Assembly: GCF_024347475.1 (NCBI RefSeq)
Contig: NZ_AP025487.1
Span: 992,001 to 1,056,000 of the forward strand
Origin: Vibrio fortis
Lineage (GTDB): Bacteria > Pseudomonadota > Gammaproteobacteria > Enterobacterales > Vibrionaceae
Reading direction: 5' to 3'
Length of the DNA: 64,000 nt
Made by a program: the position numbers and the translations under genes. Shown here piece after piece: positions 54,926 to 63,678 of the stretch (its first letter is position 1; each line of letters opens with the position of its first letter). Under the pieces are notes generated by a model. The model was not told where the DNA came from and searched no databases. It was given only the letters and a program-made list of their open reading frames with translations.

Positions 54926-55231
54926 TTAGCCGTGTATTGGACCTTTATTAATCGTAGTTAAAGGCTGGTTAACGTCAAAAATCACGCCGCGTACCTCTGC
55001 TACGCCCATCTCTTTTAAGCGGGCGCTGTGCATGGCGAGATAAGCCTCTGCACTCAGTTGGTCTTCGAATAGGTAGACACCGCCACCGAGCTTTTCTGCT
55101 TCGCTTTCTGTCCAAATTTTCCAGATCATGCCTGGCTCGTTGTTGATGGATTTTGCTAGATCAACAAGGGCGTTTGACATCTCTTCACCAAATGGGCCGT
55201 TAAATCCAAAATCGACTTGTAGTAGTTTCAT
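54926..55231 (-). CDS. YdhR-family mono-oxygenase-like protein
   Basis: A 101-residue dimeric alpha-beta barrel protein very similar in pattern to E. coli YdhR: LLQVDFGFNGPFGEEM, PGMIWKIWTESEAEKLGGGVYLFED and NQPLTTINKGPI. The family is annotated as putative mono-oxygenase; no cofactor motif is seen and the reaction is unknown. It is divergent from a LysR-type gene (156-bp gap), which is its likely regulator. Confidence 0.88.
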   Translation of the reverse strand: MKLLQVDFGFNGPFGEEMSNALVDLAKSINNEPGMIWKIWTESEAEKLGGGVYLFEDQLSAEAYLAMHSARLKEMGVAEVRGVIFDVNQPLTTINKGPIHG

Positions 55232-55387
55232 GGTTATCTCTCCAAACAGTTGTTAAGCATTGCGTTGAGGCGAGCCGCCATTTCGCAAAACATTGAAGGC
55301 TTGATTGCCTGTTGAGATAGATATTACCTATAAAAATTAGACAAAAAAGTTCATAATATTGTCATTAACTGTCAGGATTTTAGACCA

Positions 55388-56278
55388 ATGAGACTGAAAA
55401 CCACCTTAGACCAATGGCAAACGCTGTTTGAGATTGATCGCGCTGGGAGCATTCAAGCTGCCGCATTGCAATTGAACAAGAGCCACACCACCTTGATTTA
55501 TGCATTGAGGAAACTGGAAGATCAGCTTGGAGTGTCTCTGGTTCGGGTTGAGGGTCGCAAGGCTGTTTTGTCGGAAGATGGTAAGGCGTTGCTTCGCAGG
55601 GCGAGTAGTATGCTAGAACAAGCTCGGGAGCTGGAACTTATTAGTGAGCAGCTCTCCAAGGGCGTCGAATCTGAAATTGTGGTAGCAGTGGATCATCTAT
55701 GTTGTCTTGAGCGTCTCTATGGGCCAATGGCGGCTTTTGTGGCAGAGAACAACACCACCTCGATTCAGGTTATTGAAACATCATTGTCTAAGACGACGGA
55801 GATGGTGACTCAAGAGTTAGCCGATGTTGCCATCATCAATTTGCCAGTCACCAACTATCCGGCGGAAGCCTTTGGTTTTACGATGATGGAACCCGTTGTT
55901 GCCAGTTCGCATCCTTTAGCTAAGGAGTCAACGCTCTCTCTGAACCAGCTATCGTCATTACCACAGATTGTGGTGAGAGATTTAGGTTCAGCAGAGAAAC
56001 TGGCAGATAAAAAAGATGTGGGTTGGCTTAAATCAAGTCAACGCATCACAGTCGACAACTTCGACCATGCGTTTGGCGCTGTTGAGCAAGGAGTAGGGTA
56101 CTGCAGACTACCGAAGCACATTGTTGACAGTAGAGGGAGCGATAAACTCACCGTGCTCAATGTTGAAAACGGTCGTGGTTATCATGTACCACTTCATCTC
56201 ACATTGCCAAAAGGTGTGAAGACTGGCCCTGCCGCAATACGTTTCTACGAACTGTTGTTGGAATCTGTTGCCCACTAA
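55388..56278 (+). CDS. LysR-family regulator, likely controller of the YdhR-like gene
   Basis: A 296-residue LysR protein with HTH at about 10-60 (IDRAGSIQAAALQLNKSHTTLIYALRKLEDQLG) and a substrate-binding domain (about 90-290). The divergent placement against the YdhR-like gene is typical of LysR regulators and their targets. Effector unknown. Confidence 0.9.
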   Translation: MRLKTTLDQWQTLFEIDRAGSIQAAALQLNKSHTTLIYALRKLEDQLGVSLVRVEGRKAVLSEDGKALLRRASSMLEQARELELISEQLSKGVESEIVVAVDHLCCLERLYGPMAAFVAENNTTSIQVIETSLSKTTEMVTQELADVAIINLPVTNYPAEAFGFTMMEPVVASSHPLAKESTLSLNQLSSLPQIVVRDLGSAEKLADKKDVGWLKSSQRITVDNFDHAFGAVEQGVGYCRLPKHIVDSRGSDKLTVLNVENGRGYHVPLHLTLPKGVKTGPAAIRFYELLLESVAH

Positions 56279-56297
56279 CGCTTGCTTTGAGTACAAG

Positions 56298-56972
56298 CTA
56301 GCGAGTCTGGTTGCCATTTAAGAACAGTGCAACACATTCGCGAGTGTAGCTCTGCCTTTCATCATCGGACTCACCACTGTCGTGGCCGAAGAATGACCAA
56401 TACGCGGACTTTCCATGAAACATCAGCAATAATTGACGCGCTGCAATAATGGGTGAACTTGAAGTCGACAGGGTTAGGTCACCCGAGTCTATTTTCGCCT
56501 GCAGATAATCGGCAAGTAATTTGGTGGTCTTTTGAGGCCCAGTCTCTAAATAGATTGACGCGATCTCTGGGTGGGTGCTGGATTGGCTGACTGCATTCTG
56601 AAAGGTTTGTCGTGACTGCTCGTCTAATAGCAAATCTTGAAACTTCACACCAAACTTCACTAATTCATCTTCTAACGTGGCATTCATATCAAAAGCGTCG
56701 GGGCTCAGTTCTCGCTCGGCACATTTGGTCTGCATGCATGTTTCGAAAAGCTCATCTTTGTTTTTGAAATGAGAGTAGACAGTCTGCTTCGATACATTAG
56801 CGGCTTTGGCAATCTGATCCATATTGATCTTGTAGCCATGTTCAGAAAAAAGCTCACTTGCTGCAGTTAAAATTTGCGATCTCTTCTGTTCACTTTTAAT
56901 GATTTTAGTCACGTCTGGAAGTCTCGTTGTTTCGATATTAGTCAGTTTTTCGCGTGCAGAATGCAGCGTCAT
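56298..56972 (-). CDS. TetR/AcrR-family repressor of the adjacent RND pump
   Basis: A 224-residue protein. The TetR HTH is at about 30-75 (RSQILTAASELFSEHGYKINMDQIAKAANVSKQTVYSHFKNKDELFE), with the preceding residues 1-25 forming an unusually long N-terminal tail. The ligand-binding domain ends at about 215. It is divergent from the RND adaptor gene with a perfect 27-bp palindrome between them, the classic AcrR/TtgR arrangement. Effector unknown. Confidence 0.9.
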   Translation of the reverse strand: MTLHSAREKLTNIETTRLPDVTKIIKSEQKRSQILTAASELFSEHGYKINMDQIAKAANVSKQTVYSHFKNKDELFETCMQTKCAERELSPDAFDMNATLEDELVKFGVKFQDLLLDEQSRQTFQNAVSQSSTHPEIASIYLETGPQKTTKLLADYLQAKIDSGDLTLSTSSSPIIAARQLLLMFHGKSAYWSFFGHDSGESDDERQSYTRECVALFLNGNQTR

Positions 56973-57045
56973 TCGTCACAGGTTAAGCATTATGCTTTTT
57001 GTGACGCTTTTATCAATCAATAACGATGAAACCTATTTTTAACAT

Positions 57046-57072
57046 AACCAAACTAGACAGTCTAGTTTGGTT
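57046..57072. promoter_or_regulatory. 27-bp palindromic TetR operator
   Basis: The arm AACCAAACTAGAC (57046-57058) is inverted exactly as GTCTAGTTTGGTT (57060-57072) around one central A. It lies 48 bp upstream of the adaptor gene and 73 bp upstream of the TetR gene. An outer pair CCTATTTTTA (57032) and TAAAAATAGG (57082) adds weaker symmetry. Confidence 0.85.
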
Positions 57073-57120
57073 TGGTTAGTCTAAAAATAGGACAATTACA
57101 TACTGCACAGGAACAGTATT

Positions 57121-58209
57121 ATGTATAAATTGATGAAGAGCAGCGCAGTCGCTGTCGCGCTATCTACTCTTCTTGTAGGGTGCGGTGAAACAACCCAAGC
57201 ACAACCAGCCGCTGAGCCAACCATCCTTACGGTTGAAACACTGGCTTTAATTCAATCGAGTTCTTACGCGGTACAGCGTGAATATGTCGGTGTGGTAAGG
57301 GCGGGGCAGCAAGCCAACTTGGGTTTTGAGCTGGCTGGTAAGGTTGAAGAGATCTTAGTCGATGTCGGTGACAGAGTCACAAAAGGCCAACCTTTGATTC
57401 GTTTAGACACCCAATTGTTAGAGACTGAGCTTAGTCAACTCAAGGCGCAGTCTGAGGAAGTAAAAGCTCAGTTGAACTTGGTGGCTGCAAACCTAAAGCG
57501 TCAGCGTTCGTTGAAAGCAAAAGGCTTTAGTGCGGAAGCGGAAATTGACTCGTTAACCAGTGAACAACGTGTGCTTCAAGCCAATCTTTTACGCATTGAC
57601 GCTTCATTGAAAGCCAACGATCTGCGACTGATAAAGTCGACCATTCTTGCTCCTTACGCTGGAACTATTGCCACCCGTTTTGTTTCTTTGGGTGATGTGG
57701 TAAATGTTGGCAACCCGACACTGACACTACTTGCATCTGAGGGCAAAGAGGCGTTCATTGGTATTCCTGCGCACCAAATGCAAAAGGTCACCTCTTTGTC
57801 ACAGCCACACATACGTGTTGGTGGTGAGTCGTACGATGTAAGTCTGCTTAATCCCGGAGCGATGGTCGATACTCAATCTCGAAGTGTTGGTTTACGCTAC
57901 CTTTTCCCTGAGCAAGCCTCTGTGCTAGAAGGGCAATTAGCCTATCTCCAATTTGAAGAGAGCATTGACGACCAAGGTTTTTGGATTCCACTAACGGGTT
58001 TGATTGATGGTTTGCGTGGGGTCTGGAATGTGTTTGTTATTGGTGAAGATAACCAAGTTGAGCGACGTAGTGTTCAAGTCTTGTTTGCCAATAATCAACA
58101 AGCGTACGTAACCGGTGCGATTAGCGAAGGTGAACAGGTCATCGCAAGTGGTCTGCATCGTTTGGTTCCGGGACAAACCGTGAGCCCTCTTCAACTGGCG
58201 TCTAAGTAG
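57121..58209 (+). CDS. RND efflux periplasmic adaptor, lipoprotein type
   Basis: A 362-residue adaptor with lipobox LVGC (Cys21). The lipoyl halves (ELAGKVEEILVDVGDRVTKGQPL and ILAPYAGTIATRFVSLGDVV) flank a helical hairpin (about 105-160). A beta-barrel and membrane-proximal domain follow. It is the first gene of the operon and followed 7 bp later by its permease. The TolC partner lies elsewhere. Confidence 0.92.
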   Translation: MYKLMKSSAVAVALSTLLVGCGETTQAQPAAEPTILTVETLALIQSSSYAVQREYVGVVRAGQQANLGFELAGKVEEILVDVGDRVTKGQPLIRLDTQLLETELSQLKAQSEEVKAQLNLVAANLKRQRSLKAKGFSAEAEIDSLTSEQRVLQANLLRIDASLKANDLRLIKSTILAPYAGTIATRFVSLGDVVNVGNPTLTLLASEGKEAFIGIPAHQMQKVTSLSQPHIRVGGESYDVSLLNPGAMVDTQSRSVGLRYLFPEQASVLEGQLAYLQFEESIDDQGFWIPLTGLIDGLRGVWNVFVIGEDNQVERRSVQVLFANNQQAYVTGAISEGEQVIASGLHRLVPGQTVSPLQLASK

Positions 58210-58216
58210 GTTGCCC

Positions 58217-61200
58217 ATGAAGATCATCGAGACGATTTCTAATACGCGACTGCTTATCTTAATGACGGCGTTGTTGATGGTGAGCGGTATCTCCGCTTTC
58301 ATGACATTGCCGCGCGCAGAAGATCCGGTCATCATCAACCGCTACGCTAACATCACCACCAGCTTTCCTGGGGCAAGTGCAGAGAGAGTCGAAACCTTAG
58401 TGACCGAGGTCATCGAGAACAAGCTGCGTGAGCTTAGTGAAGTTAAGCTAGTCAGCTCAACCTCTCGCCCGAATGTGTCGATTGTGACACTTGAGCTAGA
58501 CGATACCATTACAGAGCCTGAGCCAGTTTGGTCACAAGCTCGAGACAAGCTGTCTGATGTTGAACCGCTTCTTCCAGCTGGTGCACAGTCACCGGATTTG
58601 GATAGTGACCATACCTATGCGTTTACCACTATTACTGCATTAACTTGGACTGGGGCAGGAGAGCCAGACCGCTTAACTCTTGGGCGTTACGCTAAAGAGC
58701 TTGCCAAGCGTCTTAGAACCTTATCGGGCACTGAGTTCGTTGATGAATATGGTATGCCACAAGAAGAGATTCAGATTAACTTGCGCACTGCAGATGCTGC
58801 AGCGTTAGGTCGCTCAAGTGCCAATATTGCTGAATCACTAGAAGGCGCTGACGCTAAGAACTCTGCCGGCGAATTGGTGAGTTCCTATTCTCGATTTGGG
58901 TTGGAAATTGAATCTGAGTTGGATTCTATTGAGCGTATCAAGCAAGTGCCGATTGCGACCGATGCCAATGGCCATATCGTTCGCCTTGAAGATATTGCCT
59001 CGGTGTCACGAGGTGAAAAAACGCCGCAAGATCAGATCGCCATTATCGACGGTGAACCAGGTGTGATTGTTGCCGCGCGAATGCACCCTGATCTGAGGGT
59101 CGATAACTGGACATCCCGTGCCAATGCAGTGATTGAAAAGTTTGAGCAAGAGCTGCCGAGCAATGTTCACGTTAACGTGCTCTTTAATCAGCAAGGTTAT
59201 ACAGAGACACGTCTAAACGATTTGGGCGAAAGCTTGTTGATCGGTTTTGTTCTCATCTTGATTGTTCTGTTTGTCACCCTTGGTGTTCGTGCTGCAATCT
59301 TGGTCGCTATCTCGCTGCCTTTAACGTCTTTGCTCACTCTCTCGATCATGAAAATGACGGGTGTGCCTATTAACCAAATGTCGGTAACTGGCTTGATTGT
59401 AGCGCTGGGGATCATGGTGGATAACGCGGTGGTGATGGTGGATACCATTCAAGCGTATCGACTCAAAGGTCAACATCGAGCTGAAGCGACCATGAACGCC
59501 CTGAAGCACCTGTGGGTGCCACTACTAGGCTCAACACTCACCACAGTGCTGGCGTTTGCACCGATTATTTTGATGCCGGGGGCGTCTGGTGAATTTGTGG
59601 GTGGTATTGCAATTACGGTGTCGTTCTCATTGATTGGCTCGTATGTCATCTCCCATACACTGATTGCCGGTTTGGCGACTCGACTGCTGCCGAAACAATT
59701 GAGTGACGTTGATAAACAGGGACAACATCATTGGTATATGACAGGGCTTCGCATTCCTGCATTAACTCGTTGGTTCTCTGCATCCGTCCGGTTTGGTATT
59801 ACGCACCCCATCATCACTATTGTGTTGGTCTTACTGGTGCCGTTTACCGGCTACTGGAGTATGTCGCAACTGACTGAGCAGTTTTTCCCACCTTCCGATC
59901 GCGATATGTTCGAGATTCAGGTGTATATGCCGCCACAAGCGAGTGTTTATGCGACCAAGCAAACCTCTGAGCGAATTGATGAAATCATCCATCGCTACTC
60001 TGAGGTAGAGCGGATCGATTGGCTTGTTGGTGCGAATTTCCCATCGTTTTACTACAACCTTCAAGCAAGACAAAATAACGCACCTTACTTCTCGCAAGCG
60101 ATGGTGAAGACCGGAGACTTCGTACAGGCAAACGCTTTGATACCTGAGCTGCAAAAGGTCTTGGACAAAGAGGTGCCTGAAGCTCAAATTCTGGTGCGAA
60201 AATTGAACCAAGGTCCTCCGTTTACGGCTCCTGTTGAGCTGCGTGTCTATGGAGAGAACCTCGATACCTTAAAAGCAATTGGTGAGGATATTCGCCTAAT
60301 CTTAGCGGGCATTCCGCACGTGACGCATACTCGTGAAACACTGCAACCGGGTACACCTAAAGTTTGGCTTAAGGTCGATGAAGACACCGCTAAGCTTAAT
60401 GGCATTTCATTGAATCAGTTCGCAGGGCTTCTTCAAACCACACTCACTGGTCGCGAAAGTGGTTCAGTGATTGAAGGCAGTGAATCGGTCCCAATCCGTG
60501 TTCGTGTCGCTGATGATGCGCGTGAAGATTTAACGCACCTGAGTAATATCCGTTTGCCGATTAATTCGGAAATCTACTCAACAGGTATCAATGTCTCGAC
60601 TTTGGCTGAGCTAGAGCTTACCACCAGCCGTGGCGCGATTACTCGTCGTAACGGTCAGAGAGTGAATACGATTGAAGGCTATATTGAAGCGGGTGTATTG
60701 CCGCAGACTGTGCTTAACGAATTTCAAAAGCGTTTAGAGAGCTATGACATTCCATCGGGATACACCATTGATTTCGGTGGCGAATCTGCGGAGCGTGACC
60801 ACTCAGTGAATAGTTTGATCTCTAATGTCGCAGTGGTGGTGGTCTTGATGGTGTTGGTGGTCGTGATGTCGTTCAACTCGTTTAGGCTGAGTACCATTAT
60901 CTTTATGGTCGCTGCGCTTGCTGGTGGACTTGGATTGCTCTCGGTTTGGATATTCGGGTATCCGTTTGGTTTTACCGTAATCATCGCGATGTTGGGGATT
61001 GCAGGCCTTGCCATTAACGCTGCGATAGTGATTTTGACCGAACTGAAATTAGATCAAGAAGCGTCTTCCGGCAGTGTAGACGCAGTAGTGAATGCAGTAA
61101 TGTCATGTACTCGTCATATTAGCTCAACCACCATTACAACGGTGGGAGGCTTTATGCCACTGATCATTGCTGGCGGTGGTTTCTGGCCTCCGTTTGCGGT

Positions 61201-61318
61201 GGCAATTGTTGGCGGTACGGTATTGACCACCCTGATCTCTTTCTATTTTGTACCAGTGGTGTTCCACCTAATGACACGCAAAAAGGGTCTACACACCTCA
61301 ACAGCGCTAGCGCACTAA
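58217..61318 (+). CDS. RND efflux permease with altered proton-relay residues
   Basis: The ATG at 58217 is preferred to a TTG at 58211. The 1033-residue product has the normal RND layout. In TM4 the usual DD pair reads DN (GIMVDNAVVMVD, D402 and N403). In TM10 the expected Lys position appears as Asn (GLAINAAIVILTE where a typical pump has TKNGILIVEF). The arginine after it (TRHISSTT) is kept. These changes set it apart from the HAE1 pump at 3326 and from AcrB. Heavy-metal or other RND groups also keep a single Asp, so a different coupling mode is likely. Substrate unknown. Confidence 0.9.
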   Translation: MKIIETISNTRLLILMTALLMVSGISAFMTLPRAEDPVIINRYANITTSFPGASAERVETLVTEVIENKLRELSEVKLVSSTSRPNVSIVTLELDDTITEPEPVWSQARDKLSDVEPLLPAGAQSPDLDSDHTYAFTTITALTWTGAGEPDRLTLGRYAKELAKRLRTLSGTEFVDEYGMPQEEIQINLRTADAAALGRSSANIAESLEGADAKNSAGELVSSYSRFGLEIESELDSIERIKQVPIATDANGHIVRLEDIASVSRGEKTPQDQIAIIDGEPGVIVAARMHPDLRVDNWTSRANAVIEKFEQELPSNVHVNVLFNQQGYTETRLNDLGESLLIGFVLILIVLFVTLGVRAAILVAISLPLTSLLTLSIMKMTGVPINQMSVTGLIVALGIMVDNAVVMVDTIQAYRLKGQHRAEATMNALKHLWVPLLGSTLTTVLAFAPIILMPGASGEFVGGIAITVSFSLIGSYVISHTLIAGLATRLLPKQLSDVDKQGQHHWYMTGLRIPALTRWFSASVRFGITHPIITIVLVLLVPFTGYWSMSQLTEQFFPPSDRDMFEIQVYMPPQASVYATKQTSERIDEIIHRYSEVERIDWLVGANFPSFYYNLQARQNNAPYFSQAMVKTGDFVQANALIPELQKVLDKEVPEAQILVRKLNQGPPFTAPVELRVYGENLDTLKAIGEDIRLILAGIPHVTHTRETLQPGTPKVWLKVDEDTAKLNGISLNQFAGLLQTTLTGRESGSVIEGSESVPIRVRVADDAREDLTHLSNIRLPINSEIYSTGINVSTLAELELTTSRGAITRRNGQRVNTIEGYIEAGVLPQTVLNEFQKRLESYDIPSGYTIDFGGESAERDHSVNSLISNVAVVVVLMVLVVVMSFNSFRLSTIIFMVAALAGGLGLLSVWIFGYPFGFTVIIAMLGIAGLAINAAIVILTELKLDQEASSGSVDAVVNAVMSCTRHISSTTITTVGGFMPLIIAGGGFWPPFAVAIVGGTVLTTLISFYFVPVVFHLMTRKKGLHTSTALAH

Positions 61319-61356
61319 TCTGTTCCATTAGATAGAAATATTCGGGAAAGAAAAAG

Positions 61357-61387
61357 AAAGGTGAGGCTCAAGAGCCTCACCTTTTTA
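61357..61387 (+). terminator. Terminator of the TetR-controlled RND operon
   Basis: AAAGGTGAGGCTC pairs with GAGCCTCACCTTT followed by TTAAT. Confidence 0.88.
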
Positions 61388-61440
61388 ATCTAATCTAGCG
61401 CTAAATCTAACTCTTCAGATGTTTATTTACCAAGCGCCTT

Positions 61441-62430
61441 TTACCACGCACCTAAGTACGACTTGTACGATTGTAGGCGAACGGTTGCTGCGCCGATGAC
61501 GTCAATGAATCCCCAGAATGGATGTGGCTTTTCAGCAGAGATCCATGCTGCGCCAGTTGCACCGATTGGAATGTTGTAGCCTTCCGGTTCGATGATTTCT
61601 AGAACCACAGTACGGCCTAAACCGTTGCCGTTGCGAACAACGTGCTGACCAACACTTTGCGGGCCTTGGAATGGTGAAATACCTGCTTCACCTGTGCCAG
61701 CGTTAAAACTGTGTACCTTAGCGCGGAAGACGTGACCTGGGTATGCGTCGACATAGAACTCTGCAAAATCACCCTCTTGAACGTAACCGTAGGTTTGGTC
61801 AGAAACACGCATCTCTAAGAACTTTTTACTGGTATTGTAAAGGTGCATGTTACCCATGACTGAGCCTTCAGCAATGTTGACGATAGAGACTTGGCCGTCA
61901 AATTCTGCGGTAATGGTCTTCTTCTCTTGAGCCCAGTTCACTTTCTGCAAATCAGCTTTTAGTGACGCAAGCTCGGAGTTCATCACACGTAGGTCTGAAT
62001 TGTATTTCTCAACATCACGAGCGTTGAAGATCTCTGGTGATGTGTCGGCGCGGTTAATATCGCGCGTCATTTGTTTAATCTGCTCTTCTTTCTGCACAAT
62101 TGAAGACTCAATCTTGGCTTTGTCGGCTGCCGAATTGATATCTACAAGGGTGTATAGCACATCGCCTTTTTTCACATGTTGGTTGTGATCAACCATGATC
62201 TTGTCGATCTGCTGGCCAAACACTGGAGACATGACTGCGTGAGGTGCTTTCACTGTGGTTGAGTTAGTGAGATCAACCGGTGCCCAAAGGCGTGAAATAA
62301 CCGCCAGTACTGCAAGAATCAGCACACCACCAATCGCGGCCCATGTGTAGTTCTTAATGGTTTTCTTGAGTGCGCCTGTGGCAAATAGCGACCATACAAT
62401 CAGGATGTATGGAATCATCATCTCTTTCAT
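61441..62430 (-). CDS. HlyD-family membrane fusion protein (YibH/YiaV type)
   Basis: A 329-residue inner-membrane protein with hydrophobic segments near residues 4-20 and 30-46. A lipoyl/helical hairpin region follows (APHAVMSPVFGQQIDKIMVDHNQHVKKGDVLYTL, then a coiled segment to about 165), and a beta-barrel part. It matches E. coli YibH/YiaV, which pair with small DUF3302 membrane proteins. No ATPase or permease partner lies here. Its start overlaps the stop of the upstream gene (TAATG). Confidence 0.85.
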   Translation of the reverse strand: MKEMMIPYILIVWSLFATGALKKTIKNYTWAAIGGVLILAVLAVISRLWAPVDLTNSTTVKAPHAVMSPVFGQQIDKIMVDHNQHVKKGDVLYTLVDINSAADKAKIESSIVQKEEQIKQMTRDINRADTSPEIFNARDVEKYNSDLRVMNSELASLKADLQKVNWAQEKKTITAEFDGQVSIVNIAEGSVMGNMHLYNTSKKFLEMRVSDQTYGYVQEGDFAEFYVDAYPGHVFRAKVHSFNAGTGEAGISPFQGPQSVGQHVVRNGNGLGRTVVLEIIEPEGYNIPIGATGAAWISAEKPHPFWGFIDVIGAATVRLQSYKSYLGAW

Positions 62431-62957
62431 TATGCTGCCTCTTTTTCTGTACGAGGGGAGTTTTCACTGTTGGTTTGGCTTGGTGGTGTCGTAGGCGTGA
62501 TTGGTTGGATACCACGGCGAATCACGTCACTGAGTGATTGACCAATGTGTTTCCAATTCGCCAGCGCAATAACCAGTGCGATAACCCAGAAAGTTTTGCT
62601 GATAAATAGGCCACAGAGTGAGAGAGCGAATACGATCTGTACATGGGCACTTTTGTGCTCTTTTGCTTTATGAACGCCGAGTTCGTGCAATTGCCATAAA
62701 CCGTAGATAGCCGCTAGTGTGACAGCCAAGGTGACGGCAAATAGGTAGCCAGAGAAGTATTCTGATTGGAAGAAGTTCATCATCATCTCATTTGGATGGT
62801 TGTTGAACTGAGTGAGGTCGATGTCTTTTGAGTGAATCTTGCCTAATGGAGCGAGAGCCCATGCACCCGCCACCATGACGACCATAAATAGACAGAATTT
62901 CACTAGCACCATGACGATGGCGAAGATCTTCTGCAATACAATTTTTAGGAATTTCAT
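62430..62957 (-). CDS. Inner-membrane protein paired with the HlyD-type protein
   Basis: A 175-residue protein with about four membrane segments (residues 10-35, 68-92, 105-120, 124-136) and a proline- and threonine-rich C-terminal tail (PITPTTPPSQTNSEN). By place and size it is analogous to YibI/YiaW, the partner of YibH/YiaV, but I do not see a clear DUF3302 signature. It is the first gene of the two-gene operon. Confidence 0.75.
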   Translation of the reverse strand: MKFLKIVLQKIFAIVMVLVKFCLFMVVMVAGAWALAPLGKIHSKDIDLTQFNNHPNEMMMNFFQSEYFSGYLFAVTLAVTLAAIYGLWQLHELGVHKAKEHKSAHVQIVFALSLCGLFISKTFWVIALVIALANWKHIGQSLSDVIRRGIQPITPTTPPSQTNSENSPRTEKEAA

Positions 62958-63080
62958 ATCTCTACCTATTAATCTAACAAGTGAGAATCAGGCCTAGAGT
63001 GTCATGTGGCACTTTACAAATTGATGGTTATTACACAGCTAATGAAGCTGAATAGGTGACCAAAAGGCGTTGTCGAAAGT

Positions 63081-63203
63081 GGCATTGTTGAATCTAAGCA
63101 ACGAATTCTCAGTACATTGGGGAGTTATCCCCGAACAAACAAGCCGTGCTAAATCGCCACGCTTAGAAATAGAAAACAATGTACATAACGTTAATGTGGC
63201 GAT
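63081..63203. repeat. Interleaved inverted repeats, possible structured RNA or mobile-element remnant
   Basis: Three arm pairs are exact: TCTAAGC (63093) with GCTTAGA (63161), GTACATTG (63112) with CAATGTAC (63177), and ATCGCCAC (63153) with GTGGCGAT (63196). A small hairpin GGGGA/TCCCC is at 63119-63132. The pairs interleave, so not all can form at once. The left edge GGCATTGTTGAATC resembles IS5/IS903-group ends (GGCTTTGTTGAATAAATC), but no matching opposite end or transposase is present. Confidence 0.45.
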
Positions 63204-63314
63204 TCCGTGCCTTGATGCATTTATTTGTATTTTGTTTCGTGGTCGGATTAATTTGTTAGAAGGATAATAAGAAGACTATTTGAGCGGATCTACGAAGAAT
63301 TACGATTTAGTAAT

Positions 63315-63328
63315 ATCGTAATTACGAT
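63315..63328. promoter_or_regulatory. 14-bp palindrome, site A
   Basis: ATCGTAATTACGAT is perfectly symmetric and similar to site B at 63629-63642. It lies between the HlyD operon and the LysR gene, with a further ATTACGAT half-site at 63299-63306. Confidence 0.55.
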
Positions 63329-63628
63329 GGATCTGTAGGGGCTCTAATAGTGGAGTTGAATTAATTTGAAAGCGATCAACTCGGCTTACTGATCTTTTTA
63401 CAATAGGTTATTTGAGATCAAAGAAGCGGAGAATTTGGGAGCCCATTGAGCCCTGTTTATTCCTCGTATTTATAAACATTATTACAATCAAGAAAGCCAA
63501 TTGCCACAATGTTAATGGCGACTAAGATAGGGATAAAGCTTGCCGAAAGTTGAGCTTAATCAACCGTGTTCATTAGCCGACTTGAGGATATGTGGTGCAC
63601 TCATTAGTGCTATCATTGTGATTGTAAT

Positions 63629-63642
63629 ATCGTAAATACGAT
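63629..63642. promoter_or_regulatory. 14-bp near-palindrome, site B
   Basis: ATCGTAAATACGAT differs from site A by one base. It lies 37 bp upstream of the LysR start and is followed by ACTATG...CATAGT, a second short inverted repeat. This suggests an autoregulatory site. Confidence 0.55.
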
Positions 63643-63678
63643 ACTATGGTGAGCATAGTATGATACTAAGGATGAGCT

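Larger units (their letters stand above)
62958..63678. other. 720-bp gap without a convincing gene, rich in inverted repeats
   Basis: It holds an inverted-repeat block at 63081-63203 and two 14-bp palindromes at 63315 and 63629. The reading frame 63070-63267 has no ribosome site and crosses the repeats, so it is not called. Confidence 0.6.

Noticed and set aside
63081..63100. Full IS5-family insertion sequence
   Set aside because: Only one edge resembles a terminal repeat; no partner end, target duplication or transposase was found.
63070..63267. 65-codon frame in the terminal gap
   Set aside because: It runs across the inverted-repeat block, with no ribosome site; the symmetry explains the openness.
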